A program made the translations under genes and the position numbers. A stretch of DNA of 10,415 nucleotides from CASQEL01 sp036655975 (GTDB taxonomy: Bacteria; Desulfobacterota; Desulfovibrionia; Desulfovibrionales; Desulfovibrionaceae), in contig JAVVPD010000075.1 of assembly GCA_036655975.1 (NCBI GenBank), forward strand, positions 1 to 10,415, given 5' to 3'. The notes under the pieces are model-generated. The model searched no databases. It was not told the DNA's origin and was given only the letters and a program-made list of their open reading frames with translations. Positions 1 through 6,387 of this stretch are shown here, one piece after another; the stretch's first letter is position 1, and each line of letters starts with the position of its first letter.

Positions 1-42
1 ATCTTCTTGCTGCACCTTGCTCTCTTCCACGACGTTCTCCAC
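1..42 (-). CDS. Possible N-terminal fragment of the next gene after hisG
   Basis: Thirteen bases after the hisG stop, a GTG codon opens a frame that stays open to the window edge. It reads MENVVEESKVQQED, a short acidic, glutamate-rich N-terminus. No ATG exists in this stretch, and the upstream sequence has only a weak purine stretch (AAGAAA) as ribosome binding site. The close spacing behind hisG would fit a third operon member. Fourteen codons are too few to identify a product, so this may be chance. Confidence 0.25.
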   Translation of the reverse strand, partial: MENVVEESKVQQED

Positions 43-54
43 GGTTATATTTTC

Positions 55-939
55 TTAAATAACTTTATTTAAGGCGTATTCAATAATCCCTTCCGCGCCG
101 GCACTGCGGAGCAGGGGGATGAGATCACGCACGCGCCCGGTGTCGATAACCGTTTCCACCGACAGCCACTTGCTGTCACGTAAGGGGGACACGGTGGGCG
201 AATTGAGCGCGGGCAGCAGGTCAAGAATGGCATCAAGGTTGGTGGCAGGGGCGTTGAGCTTAATGCACACCAAAGATTCCGCCCGCAGCGCGCCGTGCAA
301 GAGCAGATCAATCTGTTCAATTTTACGACGTTTTTCAGGATCGGCCCACGCGGCCTTATTGGCAATAAGCACGGTATTACTGACCATGACTTCTTCAATA
401 ATACGCAAGCCGTGGGCCTTAATGGTGGTGCCTGTTTCGGTCACCTCAACGATACCGTCGGCAAGACCTTCCACAACTTTGGCTTCGGTGGCCCCCCAAG
501 AATAACTTACGCTCACAGGGATAGCACGATCCGCAAAAAAACGGGTGGTCACACCTTCAAGTTCGGTGGCGATACGTTTTCCGGCAAGATCAGCAGCGCA
601 TTGGTAGGAGGAGTCGCCAGACACGGCCAAAACCCAGCGGGCCGGTCGGTTAGACGATTTCGAATAAATAAGGTCGGAAATCTTGTGAATTTCGCCGCTC
701 ACCCCGCTTTCTTGAATCCAGTCAAGCCCGGTCAGGCCCACATCCAGCACACCGTCGGCTACATAGCGACCGATTTCCTGCACACGACACAGCGAGGCGG
801 AAATTTCGGGATCGTTGATATCAGGGAAATAATTACGATGATGCTTACGAATTTTCCAGCCCGCTTTTTCAAACAGGTTGATGGTGGCGTCTTCGAGAGA
901 ACCTTTGGGCACACCCAATTTGATAAGAGGCAAGGACAT
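55..939 (-). CDS. hisG: ATP phosphoribosyltransferase, long form
   Basis: HisG catalyses the first committed step of histidine synthesis in the cytoplasm, joining PRPP to N1 of ATP to give phosphoribosyl-ATP. The 294 residues match the long, homo-hexameric form rather than the short form that needs HisZ. The N-terminal motif LGVPKGSL is at residues 8-15, the family motif DVGLTGLDWI at 66-75, and the PRPP-binding loop, with acidic residues D161 and E165 followed by TGTT (169-172), lies in the second catalytic lobe. Residues from about 215 onward form the C-terminal regulatory (ACT-like) domain, which in long-form HisG proteins carries histidine feedback inhibition. The ATG has an AGGAG ribosome binding site eight bases upstream. 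The gene lies 24 bases behind hisI and is probably co-transcribed with it. Feedback inhibition is family knowledge; everything else is read from the sequence. Confidence 0.97.
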   Translation of the reverse strand: MSLPLIKLGVPKGSLEDATINLFEKAGWKIRKHHRNYFPDINDPEISASLCRVQEIGRYVADGVLDVGLTGLDWIQESGVSGEIHKISDLIYSKSSNRPARWVLAVSGDSSYQCAADLAGKRIATELEGVTTRFFADRAIPVSVSYSWGATEAKVVEGLADGIVEVTETGTTIKAHGLRIIEEVMVSNTVLIANKAAWADPEKRRKIEQIDLLLHGALRAESLVCIKLNAPATNLDAILDLLPALNSPTVSPLRDSKWLSVETVIDTGRVRDLIPLLRSAGAEGIIEYALNKVI

Positions 940-963
940 TTCTAAAACTCCTGATAGGGGGGA

Positions 964-1350
964 TTACTGAGGCTGCGGTTCCAGCAAAGGGGCGCAGAAC
1001 GAGAGCGTACCATCTTTATATTCGCGATAAAAACAGGAGCGATAGCCTTTATGGCAGGCCACATGCCCCACTTGTTCGATACGTAGAACCACGGCATCGC
1101 TGTCACAGTCCAAACGGACGGAATGCACCTTTTGCACATGACCGGAGGTGGCCCCCTTGTGCCACAGACTTTGGCGGCTGCGGCTAAAATAATGGGCTTC
1201 CCCAGTTTGCAGGGTTTTTTCCCAAGCTTCGGCATTCATCCAGGCCAGCATAAGCACTTCGCCGCTGGCATCGTCTTGGGCGATGGCCGCCACAAGACCC
1301 TTGCCCTTGGCAAAATCAGGGGTAAAATCTTCAGGAAAATGTAAGGACAT
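964..1350 (-). CDS. hisI: Phosphoribosyl-AMP cyclohydrolase
   Basis: HisI opens the purine ring of phosphoribosyl-AMP in the third step of histidine synthesis, using Zn2+ and Mg2+. The 128-residue protein is the monofunctional form: there is no HisE pyrophosphohydrolase domain after the cyclohydrolase. Visible signatures are LMLAWMN (33-39), YFSRSR (54-59), LWHKGATSGH (62-71), DCDSDA (81-86) and CHKGYRSCFYR (99-109). C82, C99 and C106 correspond to the family's zinc ligands, and D81, D83 and D85 to the Mg2+ site. An upstream in-frame ATG at 1410 would add 20 residues. The ATG at 1350 is preferred because GGGAG stands a few bases ahead of it and the family N-terminus begins here. hisG follows after 24 bases. 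Phosphoribosyl-ATP pyrophosphohydrolase must be encoded elsewhere. Confidence 0.96.
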   Translation of the reverse strand: MSLHFPEDFTPDFAKGKGLVAAIAQDDASGEVLMLAWMNAEAWEKTLQTGEAHYFSRSRQSLWHKGATSGHVQKVHSVRLDCDSDAVVLRIEQVGHVACHKGYRSCFYREYKDGTLSFCAPLLEPQPQ

Positions 1351-1396
1351 ACACGGCTCCCGTAGCAAGAAGTAAGCGGTCAGCCTACCCGTATTC

Positions 1397-1446
1397 ACAG
1401 GAATAGGCAAGAAGGGCCAAGCTCTGAAACCATAGCCCGGCCCTTC
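1397..1446 (-). terminator. Probable terminator hairpin between mgtA and hisI
   Basis: GAAGGGCC (1411-1418) and GGCCCTTC (1439-1446) form a perfect 8-bp, GC-rich stem with a 20-base loop. It begins 17 bases after the mgtA stop. Read in the mgtA direction, the stem is followed by TTGCCTATT, a weak T tail, so this is a plausible but not ideal intrinsic terminator. It would insulate hisI and hisG from the Mg2+-regulated gene upstream. A second small inverted repeat (GCCTA at 1383-1387, TAGGC at 1404-1408) lies between it and hisI. Confidence 0.5.
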
Positions 1447-1462
1447 CCTCCGTATTTCACGC

Positions 1463-4189
1463 TTAGAGGAGTTCTCCGTAACGCTGTATAAAATACCGCT
1501 TCATGCCGGTTACCAGCAGCATGTAGCTCACAATTATTACGCTAAGAGCAGGAAAATAGAGCACGGGCAAGGGCAGCATATCCAGAGCCTTCCCCACGGA
1601 GGAATAAGGAATCAACGTACCTACAGCAATGCCCAGACTGGTCAACGCTGTCAATTGCCATGAGGCCCGACTGTGCACAAAAGGAATATGCGGCGTGCGA
1701 ATCATATGAATAACAAGAGTTTGTGACCACAACGATTCCACAAACCACCCCGCCTGAAACAGGGCAATAAAGCCCACTTGCTGCGCGGCGCTCAGGCTAT
1801 GGTACGCGCCCCCAAAGGCTGCGGGACAGATGAAAAAATACATCAGCACATAGGTGCATATGTCAAAGACCGAACTGGTGGGCCCTATCCACAGCATGAA
1901 TCGCGTGATGGAAGAAGCGTTCCAAGTGCGGGGGCTTTTCAAAAAATCGGCGTCCACATTGTCCCACGGAATGGTGATGCACGAAATATCATAGATAAAA
2001 TTGAGCACCAGAATTTGTAGCGGGGCCATGGGCAAAAAAGGCAACAGGGCCGAAGCCACCAACACGGAAAACATATTCCCAAAATTGGAGCTTGCGGTCA
2101 TTTTAATATATTTTATGATATTAGCGTAGGTTTTACGCCCTTCAATGGCTCCTTGTTCCAAAACCATCAGGTCTTTTTCTAGCAAAATAATATCGGCGGA
2201 TTCTTTAGCAATATCCACCGCCGTGTCCACTGAAATACCCACATCAGAGGCTTTCATGGCTGCGGCGTCGTTGATGCCGTCGCCCATAAAGCCCACGGTG
2301 TGCCCATTGTGCCGCAATGCGGTCACGATGCGCGTTTTCTGCTGCGGTGTCAGCTTCGCAAACACGTCGTGCTGTTCTACCTTCTGGCCCAAGGCCGCGT
2401 CGTCCAAAGTGTCAAGCTCGTTGCCCAGCACAATAGTGTCCACAGGCAAGCCCACTTGGCGGCACACACTGCGCGTGACTGCGGCATTGTCTCCGGTCAG
2501 CACCTTCACGCGCACGCCGTAGCCCGCCAAGGCTTGCAGGGCTTTGGCCGCCGATTCTTTGGGCGGATCTAAAAAAGCGACATAGCCCATCAACACCATG
2601 TCGGATTCGTCCGCCGTGGAAAACACCCCCGCTGCGGGTAAATGGGTTTTATGGGCCACCGCCACCACGCGCAAGCCATTTTGATTATAGCCACGCACGG
2701 TTTCTAACACTTTCTGACGCAAGGCTGCGGTTAAAGGCTCAATGTTGCCGTCATATTCAACCCACGCGCACACAGCCAACATTTCTTCCACTGCGCCCTT
2801 GGTAATGATCTGCTTTTTACCCTCCTTACTCACCACAACCACGCTCATCCGCCGCCGGGTAAAGTCGAAAGGAATTTCATCTACCTTGGTATATTCCTGC
2901 CACAAGGGAATCATATTTTTTTCATCGGCATGCTTGATAATCGCCACGTCGATAAGATTTTTCAAGCCTGTCTGGTGATAGCTGTTCAAAAAAGCGTGGC
3001 GCAACACGCGCTGATCTTCGTTGCCGCGCACGTCCAGTGGAAATTCCAGAATAATCCGATCTTGAGTGAGTGTGCCCGTTTTGTCGGTACACAAAACATC
3101 CATCGCGCCGATATTCTGAATGGCGTTCAGATGCTTAACAATAACTTTTTTGCGCGACATGGACACCGCGCCCTTCGCCAGATTGGCGGATACGATCATG
3201 GGCAGCATTTCTGGAGTCAGGCCCACCGCCACAGACAGCGCAAACAGCGTGGCTTCCATCCAGTCACCCTTGGTGAAGCCGTTGACAAACAGCACCACGG
3301 GGATCATGCACATCATAAAACGGATAAGCACCCACGAAACAGAGTTCACGCCTTGTTCAAAGCGCGTTTGCACGCTTTCACCGCTTAATTGCTGGGCCAA
3401 TGTGCCAAACAGGGTATCGTGCCCCACAGCCACCACCAGCGCCCGCGCCGCACCGCTGACCACGTTACTGCCCATAAAGGCCAAATTCGGGCATTCCAGC
3501 ACTGTGCCCGGCAGAGAGGCCACGGGCAGCGCAAATTTTTCCACGGGTTCACTCTCCCCCGTTAAGGAGGACTGGCTGACAAACAAGTCGCGGGTTTCCA
3601 GAATACGCACATCAGCGGGAATCATGTCCCCCGCTGCCAAGCGGATCACATCGCCCACCACCAATTCGTGCAGGGGGATTTCTTCCACCGCGCCGTCACG
3701 CAAGGCGGCAATAGTTGTGGTTACCATAGATTGCAGGCGTTCAGCCGCGTGACTTGAGCGAGATTCCTGCACAAAGCGCAGCGTACCGCTTGCCAGTACC
3801 ATGAGCACCACAATAATGACGGCGCTCAGGTCTTTCTGGTCAGGGGCGGGAATAATATAGTCCGTGACAAAAGAAATACAGGCTAAAAAGAGCAGAACAA
3901 CCGTGAAGGGATTAATACAAGCTTTGAGCAGACGCATGGGTAAAGACGCCCTGCGCGAGCGGCGCAGCACATTTTCACCAAACAGAATACGTAAGCGGGG
4001 GATGCGGGCGGACTTAAGCCCTTCAAGGGAACATTCGTAAGCTCGGACAAGTTGTTGCGGCGTTTTTTGCGCGGCGTCCATAAGGCGGTCGTGGGCAGAA
4101 ATTTCCACAAGGTGTTTGAGTTCTTGAGAATCCGCTCCCATACGCGCGAGCAGATTGTTTTTTTCTGTATTTTGAATATCTTTGCTCAT
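1463..4189 (-). CDS. mgtA: P3B-type magnesium-transporting ATPase
   Basis: Inner-membrane P-type ATPase of the MgtA/MgtB group, which imports Mg2+ using ATP. At 908 residues it is a normal full length. In order: a cytosolic N-terminus, membrane segments near residues 92-108 and 121-136, the actuator motif LTGES (209-213), membrane segments near 285-302 and 313-335 with the P3B signature LTPEMLP (324-330), the phosphorylation site DKTGTLT with acceptor D369, the nucleotide domain with KGA (464-466), TGDN (565-568) and the hinge GDGIND (636-641). The C-terminal membrane region starts with NFGNMF (702-707) and runs to about 895. The ATG has AGGAGA eight bases upstream. A leader of about 200 nt with a small coupled reading frame precedes it, fitting the Mg2+-responsive leaders known for enterobacterial mgtA, but regulation here is inferred. 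mgtB is the close alternative name. Confidence 0.95.
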   Translation of the reverse strand: MSKDIQNTEKNNLLARMGADSQELKHLVEISAHDRLMDAAQKTPQQLVRAYECSLEGLKSARIPRLRILFGENVLRRSRRASLPMRLLKACINPFTVVLLFLACISFVTDYIIPAPDQKDLSAVIIVVLMVLASGTLRFVQESRSSHAAERLQSMVTTTIAALRDGAVEEIPLHELVVGDVIRLAAGDMIPADVRILETRDLFVSQSSLTGESEPVEKFALPVASLPGTVLECPNLAFMGSNVVSGAARALVVAVGHDTLFGTLAQQLSGESVQTRFEQGVNSVSWVLIRFMMCMIPVVLFVNGFTKGDWMEATLFALSVAVGLTPEMLPMIVSANLAKGAVSMSRKKVIVKHLNAIQNIGAMDVLCTDKTGTLTQDRIILEFPLDVRGNEDQRVLRHAFLNSYHQTGLKNLIDVAIIKHADEKNMIPLWQEYTKVDEIPFDFTRRRMSVVVVSKEGKKQIITKGAVEEMLAVCAWVEYDGNIEPLTAALRQKVLETVRGYNQNGLRVVAVAHKTHLPAAGVFSTADESDMVLMGYVAFLDPPKESAAKALQALAGYGVRVKVLTGDNAAVTRSVCRQVGLPVDTIVLGNELDTLDDAALGQKVEQHDVFAKLTPQQKTRIVTALRHNGHTVGFMGDGINDAAAMKASDVGISVDTAVDIAKESADIILLEKDLMVLEQGAIEGRKTYANIIKYIKMTASSNFGNMFSVLVASALLPFLPMAPLQILVLNFIYDISCITIPWDNVDADFLKSPRTWNASSITRFMLWIGPTSSVFDICTYVLMYFFICPAAFGGAYHSLSAAQQVGFIALFQAGWFVESLWSQTLVIHMIRTPHIPFVHSRASWQLTALTSLGIAVGTLIPYSSVGKALDMLPLPVLYFPALSVIIVSYMLLVTGMKRYFIQRYGELL

Positions 4190-4338
4190 AGTTTTAATCT
4201 CCTAAAATTAAAAGAAATTGCACACACATAGGCACACAGTTGGTGCCGTACACGCAGCCAAAGCCCACGGGCCACGCAAGCCGGGCTACAGACAAAACAT
4301 CGTAAAGGAACGGGACTTTGCGTACTGCCAATATCCAT
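4186..4338 (-). CDS. Candidate leader peptide ORF coupled to mgtA
   Basis: A 50-codon frame in the mgtA leader begins at an ATG with a textbook ribosome binding site, GGAGG five bases upstream (4344-4348). It ends with a TGA that overlaps the mgtA ATG as ATGA, so ribosomes finishing here could re-initiate on mgtA. The product begins MDIGSTQSPVPLRCFVC and holds five cysteines (C14, C17, C21, C35, C39), with a largely hydrophobic second half that ends FRRLKL. I recognise no family. The frame is also open further upstream, to an ATG at 4389 that has no good ribosome binding site. The position, strong start signal and stop/start overlap argue for a translated leader that senses a signal through ribosome progress, as MgtL does in Salmonella. 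That role is inference, and a chance ORF remains possible. Confidence 0.42.
   Translation of the reverse strand: MDIGSTQSPVPLRCFVCSPACVARGLWLRVRHQLCAYVCAISFNFRRLKL
4231..4247 (-). other. Small stem-loop in the mgtA leader
   Basis: On the mgtA strand GGCAC and GTGCC form a 5-bp stem with a 7-base loop, 42 bases before the mgtA start. A second possible stem, AGCCC with GGGCT (4262-4266 and 4283-4287), lies upstream. Both fall inside the leader ORF, so translation of that ORF would disrupt them. They are short and could be chance. Confidence 0.25.
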
Positions 4339-4343
4339 GAGGG

Positions 4344-4348
4344 CCTCC
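4344..4348 (-). promoter_or_regulatory. Shine-Dalgarno GGAGG of the mgtA leader ORF
   Basis: Perfect GGAGG five bases before the ATG at 4338. It lies inside an otherwise non-coding leader and no known gene uses it, so it is the main reason for believing the small ORF is translated. It sits about 155 bases upstream of mgtA and is too far away to serve mgtA itself. Confidence 0.45.
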
Positions 4349-4400
4349 GAGAATAAAAGTGAAGAAAAAAGTGGCAACATCACCACCATAAACTGAAGTC

Positions 4401-4429
4401 TCTATACCGATTTTAGCCCGCTGACACAA
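4401..4429 (-). promoter_or_regulatory. Candidate sigma-70 promoter for mgtA
   Basis: On the minus strand, TTGTGT (4424-4429) and TATAGA (4401-4406) are separated by exactly 17 bases, giving a plausible but weak -35/-10 pair. A TAAAAT hexamer in the spacer is an alternative -10. Transcription would start near 4394, leaving a leader of about 200 nt before mgtA that includes the small coupled ORF. Confidence 0.33.
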
Positions 4430-4436
4430 GGGATAG

Positions 4437-4459
4437 CCCCCCCCACGGGGCCACGCCCC
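4437..4459. repeat. C8/G8 homopolymer and adjoining G/C hairpin
   Basis: Eight consecutive C (4437-4444; G8 on the mgtA strand) lie eight bases upstream of the putative mgtA -35 box. The following GGGG (4447-4450) can pair back with the C tract or forward in GGGGC-CAC-GCCCC (4447-4459), so the two hairpins exclude each other. The tract is long enough to be prone to slippage. It could affect mgtA or the divergent helicase promoter, but no function is shown. Confidence 0.5.
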
Positions 4460-4463
4460 AGAC

Positions 4464-4545
4464 TTGTTCTTGCTAGGTTCATATATATGTGGTATTTCAT
4501 GGAGAGGAAATTTCTCCAAGACACTATTCTGGAAATGAGGAACAT
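4464..4545 (+). promoter_or_regulatory. Probable promoter and leader region of the helicase operon
   Basis: An AT-rich patch, TATATATG (4482-4489), stands between the G/C hairpin and the helicase gene and could supply a -10 box. No convincing -35 is visible at 17 bases; TTGTTC at 4464-4469 is too close. Just before the preferred TTG start is GAGG (4537-4540), which sets the start codon choice. The rest of the 356-base gap between mgtA and the helicase is the mgtA leader described separately. Confidence 0.22.
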
Positions 4546-6387
4546 TTGAACACTTCTCCCGATCACGATTCCACCGTTGCTGCTGCCGACATCAGCCGCC
4601 CCAAGAAAAAAAAAGCTCCTGCCGCTCAAGCCCCCGACATCTCCGTCACAGAACCCGACAACGCGCTGCCGCCGGTATTGCTGGACGATCTGCCTGTCAA
4701 CCTCCAAGAGGCCTGTGCCCGTGCAGGATGGGCCGCCTTAATGCCTGTGCAGGAACTCGCTCTGCCCTATCTGCTGGGTCGCCGCGACCTTATGGTGCAA
4801 TCGCGCACCGGCAGTGGCAAAACGGGCACCTATTTGTTGCCCTTGCTCAAACATCTTTCCGCTGACCGCCCCGTGCCGCAAGCCCTTGTGCTCGTGCCCA
4901 CCCGCGAACTCGCCGTACAGGTAGAGCGCGAAGCCATGACGCTGTTCCGTGGTACCGGCATTAAAGCCGTGGCCGTGTACGGCGGTGTTGGCTATGGCAA
5001 GCAGATGGATGCCTTACGCGCCGGAGCCCAACTGGTTGTGGGTACCCCCGGTCGCGTGCTGGACCATTTACTGCGCCGCACCTTAGTGCTTGATGCCTTG
5101 CGGAGTTTGGTTTTTGACGAAGCCGACCGCATGTTGTCGGTGGGCTTTTATCAGGACATGAAAGAAGTGCAGCGCTACATGCCTAAAAAGCATTGCACCA
5201 CATGCCTGTTCTCCGCCACATTCCCCCCCTATGTACTCAAACTCGCTAATGAATTTTTGCACGAACCCTCCATGCTGTCTCTGTCACACACACAAGTGCA
5301 CGTGGCAGAAGTGCAGCATTTGTATTGTGAATGCAAACGCATGGACAAAGACCGCGCCCTGGTGCGCCTGTTGGAAACCGAAAATCCCAGCTCGTGCATT
5401 ATTTTTTGCAATACCAAGGCCAATGTCCACTATGTTACCGAAGTGCTGCGCGGTTTCGGGTATAATGCCGACGAATTGTCCGCCGACCTTTCCCAGTCCC
5501 GCCGTGAAGAAGTGCTGCGCCGCGCGCGTGACGGGCACGTGCGCTTTTTGGTGGCTACCGACGTGGCGGCCCGAGGCATCGATATTCCCGAATTGTCCCA
5601 CGTTATCTTGTATGAACCGCCAGAAGACCGCGAATCCTACATTCACCGTGCAGGGCGCACGGGACGCGCCGGAGCGGCGGGCACGGTTATCTCGCTGGTA
5701 GATTTCATGCAAAAAAGCGACTTGCGTCGTATTGCCAGCCATTACAAAATTAACATTGAATCTTTTGAAACCCCCACCGACGAAGACGTGGCCAAGGTTG
5801 TCGGCGATCGCCTGATTGCCGTGCTGGAAGCCCGTTTCCGCAATTTGACGGGGCTGGAAAAAGAACGCCTGCTACGCTTCACCGCACTGGCAAAAACCAT
5901 TGCCACCCATCAGGGCGGCGAAGAAGACCAAAGCGTGCTGCTGGCAATGCTTCTGGATGCGGCCTATCAGCAGACCTTGCACGGCCTGCCCAAGTCCGCA
6001 CCCCGCCGGGCGGAATTGCCGATAAATCCCTTGCAGAACGAACGCCCCCGTGGCGGCTATAAAGGCCGTTCCGACCGTGGTGCCCCCCGAGGCGGAGACC
6101 GTTTTGACCGCGCGCCCCGCAACGCGGCCCCTGACCGCCCTGATCGGGATCGCCCAGACCGGAATCGCCCTGACCGGGATCGCCCTGATCGGGATCGCGC
6201 AGACCGCCCCCGTGCAGACCGAGCCCCACGCGGCGACCGTGACAGCACCCCCCGTTTCCCCGGTGCCGACGACAAAGCCCCTGCCCGTGAATCCCGTGAC
6301 GGCGGCGCTCCCAAACCCGCAGCCCGACGCCCCGCGTCCCCGCGTGCCCGTAAAACACCCAAACCCATTACAGGTGGAGATCTGTGA
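4546..6387 (+). CDS. DEAD-box ATP-dependent RNA helicase, DeaD-like
   Basis: This enzyme unwinds short RNA duplexes with ATP; relatives act in ribosome assembly, mRNA turnover and cold adaptation. The 613-residue protein shows every core motif in order: Q motif (MPVQ, 66-69), motif I SRTGSGKT (86-93), PTREL (118-122), GG (146-147), TPGR (167-170), DEAD (191-194), SAT (223-225), IIFCNTK (285-291), ARGIDIP (342-348) and HRAGRTGR (367-374). A helical region near 410-480 resembles the dimerisation segment of CsdA/DeaD. From about 500 the tail is basic low-complexity sequence, with RGG-like pieces and RPDRD repeats, likely an RNA-binding tail; no RbpA-type fold is seen. The start is taken at TTG because GAGG lies five bases upstream. 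A GTG at 4489 would add 19 residues but has a poor ribosome site. It overlaps the next gene by four bases. Confidence 0.93.
   Translation: MNTSPDHDSTVAAADISRPKKKKAPAAQAPDISVTEPDNALPPVLLDDLPVNLQEACARAGWAALMPVQELALPYLLGRRDLMVQSRTGSGKTGTYLLPLLKHLSADRPVPQALVLVPTRELAVQVEREAMTLFRGTGIKAVAVYGGVGYGKQMDALRAGAQLVVGTPGRVLDHLLRRTLVLDALRSLVFDEADRMLSVGFYQDMKEVQRYMPKKHCTTCLFSATFPPYVLKLANEFLHEPSMLSLSHTQVHVAEVQHLYCECKRMDKDRALVRLLETENPSSCIIFCNTKANVHYVTEVLRGFGYNADELSADLSQSRREEVLRRARDGHVRFLVATDVAARGIDIPELSHVILYEPPEDRESYIHRAGRTGRAGAAGTVISLVDFMQKSDLRRIASHYKINIESFETPTDEDVAKVVGDRLIAVLEARFRNLTGLEKERLLRFTALAKTIATHQGGEEDQSVLLAMLLDAAYQQTLHGLPKSAPRRAELPINPLQNERPRGGYKGRSDRGAPRGGDRFDRAPRNAAPDRPDRDRPDRNRPDRDRPDRDRADRPRADRAPRGDRDSTPRFPGADDKAPARESRDGGAPKPAARRPASPRARKTPKPITGGDL
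4606..4614 (+). repeat. A9 homopolymer inside the helicase gene
   Basis: Nine consecutive A encode part of a four-lysine stretch about 20 codons into the helicase. Runs of this length can cause RNA polymerase slippage or replication slippage. The frame continues correctly through it here, so the gene is intact in this sequence. Confidence 0.6.
6136..6210 (+). repeat. In-frame 15-bp tandem repeat encoding RPDRD
   Basis: Four consecutive 15-base units of the type CGCCCTGATCGGGAT (6136, 6151, 6166, 6181), plus a degraded fifth (6196-6210), encode R-P-D-R-D/N in the helicase tail, residues 531-550 and onward. Units differ at a few positions, so the array is not freshly expanded. Because units are five codons long, gain or loss of copies would change tail length without a frameshift. 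Confidence 0.85.

Noticed and set aside
295..945. A 216-codon plus-strand frame opposite hisG.
   Set aside because: It lies wholly antisense to a well-conserved hisG and has no recognisable motifs or good ribosome site.
4186..4338. The leader ORF ends in RRLKL, reminiscent of the RRRLKL stretch I recall in Salmonella MgtL.
   Set aside because: The two arginine codons are AGG AGA, which is the mgtA Shine-Dalgarno read in frame. The likeness is most simply explained by that constraint, and the rest of the peptide differs.
4190..4400. Possible Mg2+ riboswitch (M-box) in the mgtA leader.
   Set aside because: I could find only short 5-bp stems and no layout I can match to the M-box. A covariance-model search of this region would settle it.
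4489..4545. GTG at 4489 as the helicase start.
   Set aside because: Its only ribosome site candidate is a weak AGG eleven bases away, the extra 19 residues look non-coding, and TTG at 4546 has a well-placed GAGG. It remains possible.
6136..6210. Regularly spaced repeats that could suggest a CRISPR-like array.
   Set aside because: Units are directly adjacent with no spacers, are 15 bases long, and are in frame within the helicase gene.
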